64,000 nucleotides of DNA from Schizochytrium sp. CCTCC M209059 (Eukaryota > Sar > Bigyra > Thraustochytrida > Thraustochytriidae). The stretch is taken from NCBI GenBank assembly GCA_000818945.1, contig KN805440.1:80818-144817 (forward strand). Reading direction: 5' to 3'. Position numbers and translations under genes: made by a program. The notes below the pieces were generated by a model. The model was not told the origin of the DNA. It worked only from the letters and a program-made list of their open reading frames with translations, and made no database searches. Position 1 is the stretch's first letter. Each line of letters starts with the position of its first letter. Of this stretch, positions 41,847 to 53,024 are shown piece after piece.

Positions 41847-43085
41847 TGTTGCGATTTACGAGTCCTCGACCGCAGCCGTATGCACTCTCTCGCACGAGCG
41901 ACGAGCTGCCGTGCCGGTCTTCCCTTTGAGTTTGCAACGTGAAGAATCCTTGGTCTTGCGAGCCGTATTGAGGTATTGGGTGTATGATGTTGCTATATGT
42001 AAAGACTTTGCCCGATTCCTGCCGGCCAGCCGACCAAGGCAACGGGGTTAGCCAGCCGGCCAGCAAGGCCGATCGCGCGCCTGCAAGGCCGATTGCAGAT
42101 CACTTGCTACGTTTCGCTCGTCGTGCCGCAGGAATGGATGTGTCTACCTCCTTGCTATCGATCGCCCTTGCTTGCTCGTTGACTTAGCTTAAGGAGGAAG
42201 TCTTTGAAACAATGGTAGTGGGAACTACGCAACGGCCAGGACGCAGCTGAGCCGAGACGCGCGACGCGGTTTTATCAACCACGCGTCCAAGCAAGTTTCT
42301 ATCAGACTCTGGGCCGAAGAATAGCGCTTGGCTTGTTGCTCCGTGCCGTTCCCTCGTCGCGCCGCGATGCGCTGCGCCGCGTCGCCGCCTGGCCGGCCTG
42401 GCCTGGCCTGGCCTTGCGCCAAGTTTTGCCCCAAGAAAATGGTTTATGCTACTTGCTTGACTTTCCTTCTTTCTTCCTTTCAAGGCTGACAGAGCTTTTT
42501 GTGCATGCACAGACGAGGCAAAGCGGCTTTTTGGTCGCCAGCTCTTCTTTGCAGCTCTCGCTGGCGGTTCAGCAGATCGACAGTCTGACTGTCAGTCAGG
42601 TGGTTTCAAGTCCAATTTGCTTGGCAAAAGCCGATGCTGAAGCGAAAGCTTGCCAGCTCTGCTTTCGAGCCGGACGCGTAGCACTGGAAGCAGCGACACA
42701 GGCGTCTGGAGCGCGTCTCTCTGTTATTTACTGTCAGGCAGAGTCAGTTTCGGGCGCAACGTTCGAGACGAAGACGAATGATGGCATGCATTTGTGTCTA
42801 CTACTACTGATACTACTTTTGTTCATGAGATTCAACGGTACTTTTTTTTTCCCATCCCCCCCAAAAAGAGACCTAAGTTTTTTTTTCACTCAGGCTTGCC
42901 AAGTTCTTGTTTTCTGATGAGAAGCAGAACGGTGTGGGAAAGGAAAGGAAAGGAACGGAAAAGGCTCCCTGTGGCTGGCTGCTATTAATTTGACTATACT
43001 TTTGACTAGACTGAGGGCTAGATAGGGAGGGATGAAGATCCCATGCAGATCTTTGTGTGTCTTGGGTGTAAAGATCTTGAAGGAC
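41847..43085. other. Spacer between the channel and transporter genes
   Basis: About 1.2 kb, both neighbours on the minus strand. It is mixed in GC, with GGCCTGGCCTGG-type runs near 42391-42412. The longest plus frame (42333-42917) starts at TTG and has no domain. It probably holds the channel promoter and the transporter 3' UTR. Confidence 0.5.
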
Positions 43086-44606
43086 TCATGAGGTCTGCGG
43101 CCGAACCTGGCCAACGCCATCAATGCGCTCGCGGTAAAAGAGCAGCATGGAAAACACGCAGACGGCGATAAACTGCACAATGGCCGTCGCGAGAAAACTG
43201 GCACCGTAGCCGTACTTGTCGCAGAGGATGCCGCCCAGAACAGCGCTACCGCTCCACGAAAATTGCGAAACCGAGTCCATGGAGTTCCACCATGCGCGAC
43301 TGGATTTGTCGACGAAGTCAATGAGGATAGACTTTCGAATCGGCGCACAGCAGTTCATGAAGGCCGTGCGGACAATGAAGATGGGAACAATGACCATGGG
43401 CTCTTTCCACAGCGCCTTGTCCTTGCTTTGGCCCATTTGGTACATGGCAAAGAGCAGAATGACACCCGAGGTGCTAAAGAAAATAGGAACACGCACGCGG
43501 CCAAAGTGCTTGATCATACGCGTGGCGATGACAGAGCAAATAACAATTGCGAGAGGCGAAATGACGTAAATGGCATTGACCTGGCCGGGCGACATGCCAG
43601 TCTCCTCCTTGAAAAAGAGCGGAAAGAACTTTATAGTCATCCCTGATGCAAGGCCAAAGCTCACGTCGCAAGCAAGCGTGATGCGCGGGATCCAGAATTT
43701 GGCGCCACGAAGACTTGCCGCCGTGGAGGAACCAGCAGACTCTTGACGCAAAAGAGGCGCATCTGCGTCGGCAGCTTCGATGTTGCGAACAGGCTCGTCA
43801 CCGTCAGACAAGGCATGGTTTCTGCTCTCTGCCAGCGCGTGTTGCTCGGCCTCGATCTCGGCGGTCGGGACGGCAGCATACGTGAGGTCCGAGGCGTCCG
43901 GAACACCGAATTCGGGAGACTGAGGCACGGCCTCGCTCTCGTGCCCAAGCGCGTGCTTGTCGCGAAGCAGCAAGAGCAACATGGCTGGAATGAGAGTGAG
44001 ACCAATGCCCACGTAGAAAACGGTGCGCAGCTGAGGGCGCGTCCAGGTGTCACCGATGAGCACAAAAAGGACTGCAGACAAACACGGCCCGGTCGCACGG
44101 AAAAGCACTCGAGCGATAAACTTGGCCGTCGTGACTACAGGCCTTTCTTCCGTATGCAAAGAGTCGTGAAAGAGTGCCTCCAAGGAGCCGCTGCTAGATC
44201 CGTCGAAAAAGCCGAACATGCCAAGCGCAATACACATGAGCACGTATTCAATGACACCACTGTCTGGGACGTTGTCGTACGATGCACCAACAGCTAACGT
44301 CACGATGAACACGCACACGGTGAGGACGCCAACGCCGCTGGCAACGCGCAGAACGCGTTCGCGACCGTACTTGTCGCCCATGTATCCGCTTGGGAGGGCG
44401 GCCATTGCTTGCACGGCGCCCTGGAGGCCTTCAGCAATGCCTACGAGGGTGTTCTTGCCGGGAGGGATTGTCTTCAGATACCCGCTGAGCACCGAGGTTC
44501 CCCAGAGCCCAAGGGCGAAAGAGTACGTCGCCGTGTACATGAGCGCCGCGCGCACATTCGGATTTTTCCATGCCCGGAGGCCCTGGACCTCCTTGAAAAA
44601 GTTCAT
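43086..44606 (-). CDS. Major facilitator superfamily transporter
   Basis: A 506-residue protein from the ATG at 44606 (GCAAGATGAAC). It has about twelve hydrophobic segments in two groups of six, separated by an acidic cytosolic loop (about residues 220-300). The MFS signature is clear between segments 2 and 3 (GYMGDKYGRERVLR, about 74-87), with a weaker equivalent in the second half (TRMIKHFGRVRVP). Conserved polar stretches (MNCCAPIRKSILIDFVDKSSRAWWNS) precede segment 11. MFS proteins move small solutes using an ion gradient or by uniport. The sequence does not identify the substrate. The gene is divergent from the acetyltransferase gene with about 780 bases between starts. Confidence 0.88.
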   Translation of the reverse strand: MNFFKEVQGLRAWKNPNVRAALMYTATYSFALGLWGTSVLSGYLKTIPPGKNTLVGIAEGLQGAVQAMAALPSGYMGDKYGRERVLRVASGVGVLTVCVFIVTLAVGASYDNVPDSGVIEYVLMCIALGMFGFFDGSSSGSLEALFHDSLHTEERPVVTTAKFIARVLFRATGPCLSAVLFVLIGDTWTRPQLRTVFYVGIGLTLIPAMLLLLLRDKHALGHESEAVPQSPEFGVPDASDLTYAAVPTAEIEAEQHALAESRNHALSDGDEPVRNIEAADADAPLLRQESAGSSTAASLRGAKFWIPRITLACDVSFGLASGMTIKFFPLFFKEETGMSPGQVNAIYVISPLAIVICSVIATRMIKHFGRVRVPIFFSTSGVILLFAMYQMGQSKDKALWKEPMVIVPIFIVRTAFMNCCAPIRKSILIDFVDKSSRAWWNSMDSVSQFSWSGSAVLGGILCDKYGYGASFLATAIVQFIAVCVFSMLLFYRERIDGVGQVRPQTS

Positions 44607-45385
44607 CTTGCTCGTCTCTCTACCTGCCGACCGGTCGCTCCCGCGCTAGTCTGCTCTCGAAAGATGTGAGGAACGAGCTCACGAATCCGAGTACGAGGAG
44701 GAGGGTGGATTTTGGCGTGGGTCGCTTCGTCTCCCCTCGTGCTCGCCGAGCCGAAACTTTTCGGGTGTCCCGGCGTTCAAACTACGAAGGACTGGCCAGC
44801 TTCTTCTTCGCGCGATACTGCGTTTCCGCTCGCTCCGCTGGTCCTCTCAGCTGACTGCAAGCCCGAGCGCCTTCACAGAGAGCTCGGTGACGGTCACGGC
44901 GCTGGTGACGTCGCCGCAGCCGCTGGTGATCAACAACGTTGCTATTCTTGTCGCGTGGACGCGCGACGGCCACTCTTGCCGTCGCTTCGCTCCGCTCCAC
45001 TCCTGCCTCGCGCCCGGGCGGCGCGGGGCGTGCGAGCGAGGCCGCGTCTGCTCCGCGCGGTGCCGGGCTCCGCGCCTCGGTCGCGAGGGTCGAGCGCGTT
45101 GGCGGTCTGCCCCGAACTATCGCAGCACAGATAACACAGCCAAGATAGAGAGAGCTAGATGGAGAGAGAGAGAGAGAGAGAGGACAAGAGGGAGGGACTT
45201 GCAGGCAGACATGCAGACAGACGCCTATCTTGGCTCGCCGCGCCTCGGTGCGTGCGCGGCGTCGGAGGCCCGCGACGCGCGCGCGCGCTCTCTCTCGCTC
45301 GCTCGCTCGTCCGCTCTCCCCGCCTGCACGCCTGCTCGCCCGCCCGCTCGCGCTTTCCCGCAGCCAGCCGCGAGGGACGGCCGTC
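44607..45385. promoter_or_regulatory. Divergent upstream region (transporter / acetyltransferase), with AG repeat
   Basis: About 780 bases between two divergent start codons. It contains a GA dinucleotide run (about 45158-45181) and GCTCGCTCG runs near 45293-45310. Frames overlapping it are Arg/Ser low complexity. It must contain both promoters and 5' UTRs. Confidence 0.55.
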
Positions 45386-45420
45386 ATGGAGCCGCACACG
45401 GCGCCCGAGACGGCGCAGGA

Positions 45421-45462
<42 letters not shown>

Positions 45463-48400
45463 CGAGCAAGCGACAACTGTACCCCTTGCAAGAGCGGGCG
45501 CAGCTGAGCCACAGCAGCAGAATGAGCAAGAACAGCAGCGAGAGGAGCGAGAGCAAGAGGCGACGAAGAAGGAGCCGCTCGAGGGGACCTCGTTGCAAAG
45601 CGCGCTCAAGGCCCAAAAGCTAAGCGTGTTGCGGCTGTGGCGCGAATGGGCCGATAGTGAGGCCAGCGCACGCAGAGCGCAAGACCCAGACGCTGACGCT
45701 AACGGTGTTGCCTCGAAATTTGCTGCCAACGATGCCAACGCCGACTCGAATGCTGTACCCCTCAAGGCCGAGGATAAGGCCAGGACTCTCGAAACCTTAG
45801 TGGAAAAGCGGCGACCGCGCGCGCTATCTCGGGAAGAGGTCCAGGCCCTATCTGTTGTCGGAGGTGCCCTCATGAGTGATGAGGACTTGAAACACCACCT
45901 TGAGGACTTGGGCAAGGAAAGCAACCGCGTCTTTACGCCGCTAACTTTGCTCCTACGTAGGCTCTACGAGCACAAGATGAACCGAGGCATCTTTAACAAT
46001 CCGGTCGATCCTGTAGCTCTCCAACTTCCCACATACTTTGACGTTGTCAAGTCCCCAATGGATCTTGGTACAATGCGAAAAAAATTGCAGAGACACGAGT
46101 ACGCGGACTTGGAGGCCTTTGGACGTGACGTGGAGCTTGTGTTTAGCAACGCAATGCTCTTTAATCCTCCGCGATTTGCGGTCCACCAGGCGGCAAAAAA
46201 ACTAAACAAGGCCTTCCACGCCGACTTTGACAAGCTCGTGGCCGAACATCGCGCACAAGAGGCGGCCGCCGCCACGCACTCGTGCGACTCGTGCAAGGGC
46301 GCCACTTGCGAGCTGTGCGGTCGTGGCTGTCTGCACTTTCAAGAACCCGCACTTCGCTGCAGCGCGCCGTGCAAAGCGCGCATTAATCGAAATGCTGTCT
46401 ATTATCGCTTTGGCGGCGACCGTGGACAACATTGGTGCAATCGCTGCTACACGGCTCTCCCAGAGCACTTTTTGGGTGTGCTCGGCCAACCCATGCGCAA
46501 GAGCGAATTGGAGCGGCGTGTGAACAATGACGTCTATCGTGAACCCTGGGCTCAATGTGGTAAGTGTAGTCGAAGAGTCCACCAGATCTGTTCCCTTTTT
46601 CACTCCTCAATTGTGCGTAGCGGGACACTTTTCCGCTGCGCCATTTGCGTCGCCGTATCGCGTGGTCTGGAGTCGAGCGTACGGCACCTTTCAACAAACG
46701 GCGCAACGAAGGCGGACACTTCCGTTCTTACGCAAAATACAAACGCTGCAGAAGAAAAGGGAGATCCCTTCGTCTCCGCCTCTGCCGCCCCCGCTGACCT
46801 TGCCGTCCCTGCGCAAAGCGCGGACGTGGCTGCTCCTGCTCAAGTCGTCGGTGAAAAGAGGCAATTAGAGGCCACCGAGGATCATCCTGCGAAACGGCAG
46901 CGGTCCGAGGAAAGCGGTGACGCGAACGCCGGGAAAGGAGGAGAGGCTAACGGCGGGAGCGTCAACACGTCTTCGCCGCAGGAAACGGTGCAGGGTGTAT
47001 TGCGTGATGCCGACCCTTGGGCAGACTCTTTACCGCACACAACTATGGGCGCTTATCTCGAGGACCAGGTCCGCAAGGTCGCGTGTGCGCAAGCGTCGCA
47101 AGAGTTTGCAGATTCAATCACTCTGCGCGTGGTTTCGAGCCGGGATGTCGTCACCGAGTACGAGGCAAGAGCATTGCGTTGGATCGAAGCGCAACGCAAA
47201 TCGTGTGGGGACGCGTATGCTGGGACCGATTTTGCGCGGCGTTTTCCGTGCCGGTCCAAGACGGTGCTGCTCTTTCGACGTATCGATGGAATTGATGTGC
47301 TGTGCTTTGTTCTGTATGTGCAAGAGTATGGCGCCAGTTGTCCTGCGCCCAACAAAGGCTGTATTTACGTCTCGTACCTCGATTCAGTGGCGTACATTGA
47401 GCCTGCAAGTCTGCGCACGGCACTGTATCAAGAAGTGATGGTGAGCTACTTTCGTTGGTGCAAGGCGCGAGGCTTTGAGACATGTTATATTTGGGCATGT
47501 CCACCGCAGCGCGGAGATGCCTACATTCTCTATTGCCATCCCAAGTGGCAGCGTTCGCCTGGTATTGAGCGTTTACGCAAGTGGTACGCGCAGATCGTCC
47601 AAACATGCAAGGACGAAGGGGTGGTCTTGGCCGAGACAAATTATTACGACAAACACCTTTCGCAATTTCGCCCGCTCCTCAACACGCGGTCCTCCCGAGG
47701 CCGACGTCCACCAGCGGCTCCAGGGCCGCCTGCTTCAGCCGTGCCATCAATTGCAGCAGGCGGCGGTGGTGGCGGCGGCGGTCTTTACGGTCCGGGCAAA
47801 CCCAGTGCAGCAGCCGCACAAAGTAGGGGTTTAGGATTAGGAGGAGGGGTGATCCAAGGCGGTGGGAAACCGAGCTCAGTTCTCAATGCAGGGGCGTACG
47901 GGCAATCTTTTGGCGCAGATCGACCGGCGTCTCCAACGTCGCCAACGACCGCGGTCATGGCGGGCACTTTTGGGCCGTCCCAAATCCAATTCCCGATCGA
48001 GACTGTGCCTTATTTCTATGGCGATTATCTTCCGAACGAGGTGGAGTCACTGTTGAACATTTTGCGGAATCCTCGCGATGGCGCGGACAACCGGCTCCAA
48101 TCTTCTGTCGACGAGCAGATTGCTGTATGGTGGCGTGAAGTCTGGGGCGTGCGAACGCATGCTACACTCCTGCAAGGCCCTGGCAAAAGTGCTAATGCCG
48201 ATGCTCGTGCAACGTCTGCAACTCAAAATGCACAGAGTTCTACGGGAGCGGCAACGGGTGACAATGCGGCGGCGGCGGCGGCGGCTGCAGGGGGCACAAC
48301 GGTGGCGACGGCCGGAAACGCTTCTACCACGGTCAAACCGACAGCATCTTCAATTCCAGCGGTGGCTCCCGAGGGTAAGGGCGGAACTCTGGAGGCAGTG

Positions 48401-48874
48401 CGGTCCTCAATGTGGAAGGTGGCGCCGACCGTGGATCTGAAAGACGCAGATCTTCATAAGGGCTTTGCCTCGCCGCAGCAACGCAATGATTGGCTCATGC
48501 GTCGGCTCGCGGCAGCCATCAAGCCAATGTCCGAAAACTTTCTCGTCCTGACTTTTAATGAGGCTTCTCCTCTTCAAGGACCATCGGCTGCCAATGGCGG
48601 CTCAACCGAGGATGCACTGCCTCCCAAGGTCACGGACTTGGGTGGGGTGCTGCTCACGGACGACACAAGCGACCCGGATCCAGTTCTCCCTCCGGGCATC
48701 TTTGACACGCGCATGGAGTTTCTCGACATTTGCAAGCATAATAGTATTCAATTCGATGAATTACGTCGTGCCAAGCACTCGTCGCTTGTGCTTATGCACT
48801 ACCACAAAAAAGCCACACGCCAGGGGCTCAAGGCCGTCACCCCTATTGCTCGTCGCCGAAACCTCGCTGGCTAA
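45386..48874 (+). CDS. p300/CBP-type histone acetyltransferase (KAT3/HAC family)
   Basis: A 1162-residue protein. The longer frame begins at TTG, so I use the ATG at 45386 (CCGTCATGGAG). An early Gln tract comes from CAG repeats (45422-45462). A bromodomain spans about residues 185-285 (PTYFDVVKSPMDLGTMRKKL; SNAMLFNPP, with N260 as likely acetyl-lysine contact). A Cys/His-rich RING/PHD region follows (about 300-425, CGKCSRRVHQICSLFH). The KAT11 catalytic domain begins near 540, with YVSYLDSV (661-668), IWACPPQRGDAYILYCHP (702-719) and Tyr734 in RKWYAQ, the equivalent of the p300 general acid. Two low-complexity inserts split the catalytic domain (about 765-865 and 900-1000), before the conserved FDTRMEFLDICKHNSIQF and FDELRRAKHS. 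It should acetylate histones as a nuclear co-activator. The TAZ and KIX domains of metazoan p300 are absent. Confidence 0.93.
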
Positions 48875-49809
48875 GCAAGCTCCTCCCGCCTTTAGCGGCG
48901 CGCTGAGCGTTTGTTTTCGAGCGTCGTGCGTCGAGTGCCAAGCGTCAACGCATCGAGAATCGGCCAACCGCAGCGTTGTCTGCTTTTTGCCAGTGTGCCT
49001 GACGCCGCCGCTCTCACATTCCGTAAAATCCTATTTTGGCATCATGTTCTATCGCCCACCACGCCGCCGACCGCGAGAAACATTCCATCATCGCCCCCTC
49101 CCTCCTCCTCCGCTCTCCCAAAGGAAACGTAGTCTTCCTCCGCGTTCACGCTCGATGAACATGCCCTGTTCGCCTTGCCTTGCCTTGCCTCCAACGAGGC
49201 CCAACCAGTAACAGCAAGCAGAGCAGTCTTGACGACGTTACGATCGTCGATAGGACGGGCCAAAGCGACTCAATCCCGCCAAAAAAATCAGCTGAGGCGG
49301 ACGAGGCTTTTCCGGCGCGCAAAGCCCGATTCGCTCCCGGGCGCGGCGCAGTCGGCGGGCTGCGGCGCGTGGCAGCGCGAGCCAGCCAGCGAGCGTCAGC
49401 CTGCCTGCCTGCCTGCCTGCCTCGGCCGGCCGGCCGGCCAGTCGCAGCGAGCGCGAGAGCGACGCCTCGAGCGGGCGAGAGAGACCGCGGCGTGCGCCAG
49501 AACGGCGCTCGACACGACCTGGTCTGCTGCGCCGCGGCGGGCGGGCGAGAAGCGCGAGGCCGGGGCCGAGGCTGGCGAGCGCGACGTGCAGGACGCTCCG
49601 AAGGGCCCTCGCTCTCGACGTCGCCTGGTCTTTTCGTGGGAGATAGTTTATCGCTGGCGGCTCGAGCTAGCTCGTGGCCCAAGAGGAGAGCGGAAGCTCA
49701 GCCGAGCTCCACTCCAAGTCACTCCGCTCGCTCGACGCCGTTTGGTATCGCGCACGCCTTGAGCTGCGCCTGTGCCGTGCTTGCGGTTGTCTGAGCGCGT
49801 GTGCGAAAA
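48875..49809. other. Spacer between acetyltransferase and NIPA-like genes
   Basis: About 935 bases between two plus-strand genes. It becomes GC-rich toward the right, with GCCTGCCTGCC and GGCCGGCC runs near 49401-49438. No coding signal. It probably holds the first gene's 3' UTR and the promoter of the second. Confidence 0.5.
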
Positions 49810-51342
49810 ATGTTGAACCTGTACACCTTAATCGGCGCCCTCGTGGAGGTGCTGGGCGCTGACTTCTTCACGGTAGCTGGACTCGCGATGCAAAAGGTCG
49901 CCGTCATGAAACTGATTGAGAACAATCGAATGCATGGCGCCGTAGAGCCAACGGGCTCCTCGTTTCGGGCTGGTAGCGGCGCTGGCGGAGGTTACGCCGC
50001 ACTCGCCGAGGAAGAGGACGAGGGGGAGGAGACCGAAACAGATAGCGAGATCATGACAGTTTTTACAGAGAGGAGCATGCGCGAAGCCAATGCCATCAAC
50101 GACACGCAGGTTCCAGATAGCTTCGAGCTGATGCGAAATTGCGGCTGGTTGCTGGGACTGATCGTCTTTATTTTGGGCAACGCTCTTGAGCTCTTCGCCA
50201 TGTCGCTGACATCACAAACCAATGTCGCGTTGCTTAGTAACTTTACGCTGGTGTGGAACGCAGCATTCTCCGTGTTCATCTTCCAAGAGACCTTTCATCT
50301 CTTTCCGCCACAGCGCGAATGCTCGTGGGACGTTTTGGTAAGGCGGTGGGACGCTTTACACTGCACAATCCTCATTGTCGGCTCTTGCGTCGCCGTCGTC
50401 TTTACGCCTGCGACGCCAGAAGACGATATGGACTCAAAAGACCTTCTACATCGATGGACCGAACCGCCATACTGCTATTGGGGTGGTTTCATGCTGGTGA
50501 CAATGTTCATCACGTCCTTGTTTCTTGTCAAGAACTGGCGTAACCACAAGACGGGTAACTTAAACGCTGCGCTCATTGCCGGTCTGTGCGGCTTCATGTC
50601 GGCATTTTGCGCGACTCTCTCCAAGGTGGCGACAACTCTCATTTCCAAAACAATACGAGGCAAGAATCAGTTCGATTCTCCCGAGGCGACCTTTCTGTGC
50701 GTTCTCTGGGTGTGCATGCTTATCAGCCAGCTGGCACTCCTCAATGTAGGCCTCGGCGCTTTTGAGCAAGGCCTTGTAGTTCCCATCTACGAGATCGTTG
50801 GCACCTTGGCTACGATCGTGTCTGGTGTCCTTTTTTATCAAACATACCAGGCCTTTACGACACCAGACTGGGTCGGCTTCACGACGGGCGTTGCGCTCAT
50901 GAGCTGGGGGGTTTACTTGGTTGCCCATCGCGAGGTCCACACGCAGCAGGAGCTGAGCGACTTTCTGCACGCGAACCTTTCGCACATGGATGACCTCTTG
51001 CACTTGGGCCATTTTGAACGGCGGACGCGATCGGCCGACGCGCTCGACGTTGAGACCGAACCAGGTACAATGGAGGATGCGGAGCGGTCTCTTTTGCACA
51101 CATTCCGGCGCGCCGCCTATTCTGAAGTGAGCGATGTGCACGAGGGTCGACCGGGATTTACGAATAAGATTTTACAGCGCATCCAGGGCGAGGATGCACA
51201 GACGCCCCCGGGAACGCCAGGGCGCTCGCCCAAGGCTGGCCGCTCGCCGGGGTTTATGAATGGAGCCAGCGCGGCCACGGCGTCGACTTCTGACGGCATT
51301 GCGGCCATCCTCGAGCGCTCGAGGTCAAGGAATGGGCGGTAA
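49810..51342 (+). CDS. NIPA-like / drug-metabolite superfamily membrane transporter
   Basis: A 510-residue protein. The frame opens with a GTG at 49801; the ATG at 49810 (GCGAAAAATGTTG) is the likely start. About nine to ten hydrophobic segments occur between residues 1 and 380. The first contains DFFTVAGLAMQKVAV and a later pair holds NALELFAMSLTSQTNVALLSNFTLVWN, followed by two further helices near LWVCMLISQLALLNVGLGAF and VVPIYEIVGTLATIVSGVLFY. This layout and the GLAMQK start recall the NIPA magnesium transporter family (DUF803) within the DMT superfamily. An acidic loop lies between segments 1 and 2 (about residues 60-85), and the last 120 residues form a soluble tail. Magnesium transport is a family-based guess. 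Other substrates are possible. Confidence 0.7.
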   Translation: MLNLYTLIGALVEVLGADFFTVAGLAMQKVAVMKLIENNRMHGAVEPTGSSFRAGSGAGGGYAALAEEEDEGEETETDSEIMTVFTERSMREANAINDTQVPDSFELMRNCGWLLGLIVFILGNALELFAMSLTSQTNVALLSNFTLVWNAAFSVFIFQETFHLFPPQRECSWDVLVRRWDALHCTILIVGSCVAVVFTPATPEDDMDSKDLLHRWTEPPYCYWGGFMLVTMFITSLFLVKNWRNHKTGNLNAALIAGLCGFMSAFCATLSKVATTLISKTIRGKNQFDSPEATFLCVLWVCMLISQLALLNVGLGAFEQGLVVPIYEIVGTLATIVSGVLFYQTYQAFTTPDWVGFTTGVALMSWGVYLVAHREVHTQQELSDFLHANLSHMDDLLHLGHFERRTRSADALDVETEPGTMEDAERSLLHTFRRAAYSEVSDVHEGRPGFTNKILQRIQGEDAQTPPGTPGRSPKAGRSPGFMNGASAATASTSDGIAAILERSRSRNGR

Positions 51343-51836
51343 TTATTGGGAGACAGTAGCAAGCTAGACTTGATTCGATTGAGTGTGACTGACTCTGGAA
51401 AGCCAAAAAAAAAAGGAAAAAGGCAAAACACGAGATGCGACAAGACGAAAGCACCCACACAAGGGAACAAGTTGCCAAAGCTAGCAAGCTGGGTGGCAAC
51501 GGCCGATTTATGCAACCTACAGCACGTAAAATAGATTCTGTGTGAGTGAATGTGTATTGATTGTGATGAAAGGAGCGTGCCGCACCGCGAGCAATCCAAG
51601 TGCGCCGGGTAAAAAGACAAAACGCAGACCAGCCAGCGAGAGAGGAAGATGGTGAATTGGACAGTGCCCTTTCAAACTTGCACGCACGCACGCACGCACG
51701 CAGATATCCAACAGCCCTGCGCATCGTCCCAGTTTTCTCTTTTAGCAAAAATGAGAATGGAAAAAAAGAGGCGGGTCACAGGCGGAGAGAGACCCCATAC
51801 AGAGGAACGTATGCGAGGGAGGGGGCGGCGACAAGC
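51343..51836. other. Convergent 3' spacer
   Basis: About 490 bases between the stop codons of the NIPA-like and SLC25 genes. It includes an A11 run and a GCAC tetranucleotide run near 51680-51703. No coding signal. Confidence 0.5.
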
Positions 51837-53024
51837 TTAGGCCGTGGCAGGCTTGACGTTGCGGGTGGAGCGGAACTTGGTGGCGGTGCGCTTAAGCGCA
51901 TCATCGGTCATGAACCAAGACTTGAGAACCTCAAAGGCAGCAAAGCGAATGGCGTTGTTGGGGACGACCTTCATGGCGTTGGCCGACATACCCTTGTAGT
52001 AGCCAAGAGGGCCCTCGTCCTTGAGAATGGTGGCGAAGGCGTTGATAGTGGACGAATAATTCTTTCCTGCGAGCTGCATGCGGCGGCGCACAGTGTCGAG
52101 CGGGTAGCAGGCGGTCTGCGCAATGATACCGGCGCAAGCACCGAGGCCAAGAATTACAGCTGGGTTGCGAGCCTGGAGCTCCTTCTTGTTCATCTTGACG
52201 TCGCCATAGTACCAGGTCTTGAGCGTGTCAAAGGAGGCAAAGTTGATGGCGATAAAGGGAGACAGCGAGAGCATGGCTGGCGTGTAACCCTTGTAAAAGG
52301 TGCGAAAGCCATTCTCGGCGTAAACGGAGCGAATGGCGTCGCCGATGCCGCGGAGCTCGGGCTGAGTTTGCAGGCGAATGCGCACTACATCCATGGGGTG
52401 CGTCACGGTGGCGGCAGTCATGCCGGAAAGCGCACCTGCCATTAACCGCACAGGCACGGTCATCTTCTCACCATCGTTGAGCAAAAGAGACTTGTACTTG
52501 TCGTACGAGACAAATTGCGTGGCAGTGTGGGGTACGACGCGAACACAGTTGGTCAAGTTGCCGCGCCACAGCCGCATGACGCCCTCGTCTTTAATAATTT
52601 GACGCGCCGTGCCCAGGACAGAACCATACTTGGACTCGGTGCCTTGCAAGTGCGAGGTCTGCATAAGGATCTTGACGCGATCGAGAGGTGCAACCGTCGA
52701 GCGAGCAATGGCGCCTGCTGCGCCACCGCAGGCCAGCGATGTCATCGTCTTTTGGAGTTCAATGCGTGACTTGACCATGGCATTTTCCGCCTGAACCTCG
52801 CGCTCCTCAAGCTTGACAACCTTGGCATTCAGCTTCTTGACAATATCCACAAGCTCCTCCTTGCTGTAGTTGGTAATGGTATCCTCGTTGAGCGCCTCGA
52901 GAGTGGTGTCCTTGGCCTGCTCGAGGTCCGCCTTGGCCTGGTCAAGCAGATCCTGCGCGCGCTTGACGGCGGCCTCGGCCTCCTGCAGCGACCCGGGCGC
53001 GATGTTCGACCCTCGAAGCACCAT
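51837..53024 (-). CDS. SLC25 mitochondrial carrier with an N-terminal coiled-coil extension
   Basis: A 395-residue protein from the ATG at 53024. The first 95 residues are a charged, probably coiled-coil extension (EAEAAVKRAQDLLDQAKADL; AKVVKLEEREVQAENAMVK) and are not part of the carrier fold. The three tandem repeats then carry the SLC25 signatures PLDRVKI, PMDVVRI and PLDTVRR at about 115, 215 and 318. Each is followed by an acidic/glycine element (DEGVMRLWRGN; ENGFRTFYKGY; DEGPLGYYKGM). Sequence around RRRMQ and PNNAIRF resembles the subfamily carrying ATP-Mg/phosphate, CoA or related nucleotides, so the cargo is probably a nucleotide-type solute. This remains inference. It should reside in the inner mitochondrial membrane. 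It converges with the NIPA-like gene. Confidence 0.9.
   Translation of the reverse strand: MVLRGSNIAPGSLQEAEAAVKRAQDLLDQAKADLEQAKDTTLEALNEDTITNYSKEELVDIVKKLNAKVVKLEEREVQAENAMVKSRIELQKTMTSLACGGAAGAIARSTVAPLDRVKILMQTSHLQGTESKYGSVLGTARQIIKDEGVMRLWRGNLTNCVRVVPHTATQFVSYDKYKSLLLNDGEKMTVPVRLMAGALSGMTAATVTHPMDVVRIRLQTQPELRGIGDAIRSVYAENGFRTFYKGYTPAMLSLSPFIAINFASFDTLKTWYYGDVKMNKKELQARNPAVILGLGACAGIIAQTACYPLDTVRRRMQLAGKNYSSTINAFATILKDEGPLGYYKGMSANAMKVVPNNAIRFAAFEVLKSWFMTDDALKRTATKFRSTRNVKPATA

Noticed and set aside
42333..42917. 194-codon plus frame in the channel/transporter spacer
   Set aside because: TTG start and no recognisable domain; it sits in a promoter/3' UTR interval.
45230..45385. 52-codon extension of the acetyltransferase frame
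   Set aside because: Begins with TTG and encodes Arg/Ala-rich low complexity.
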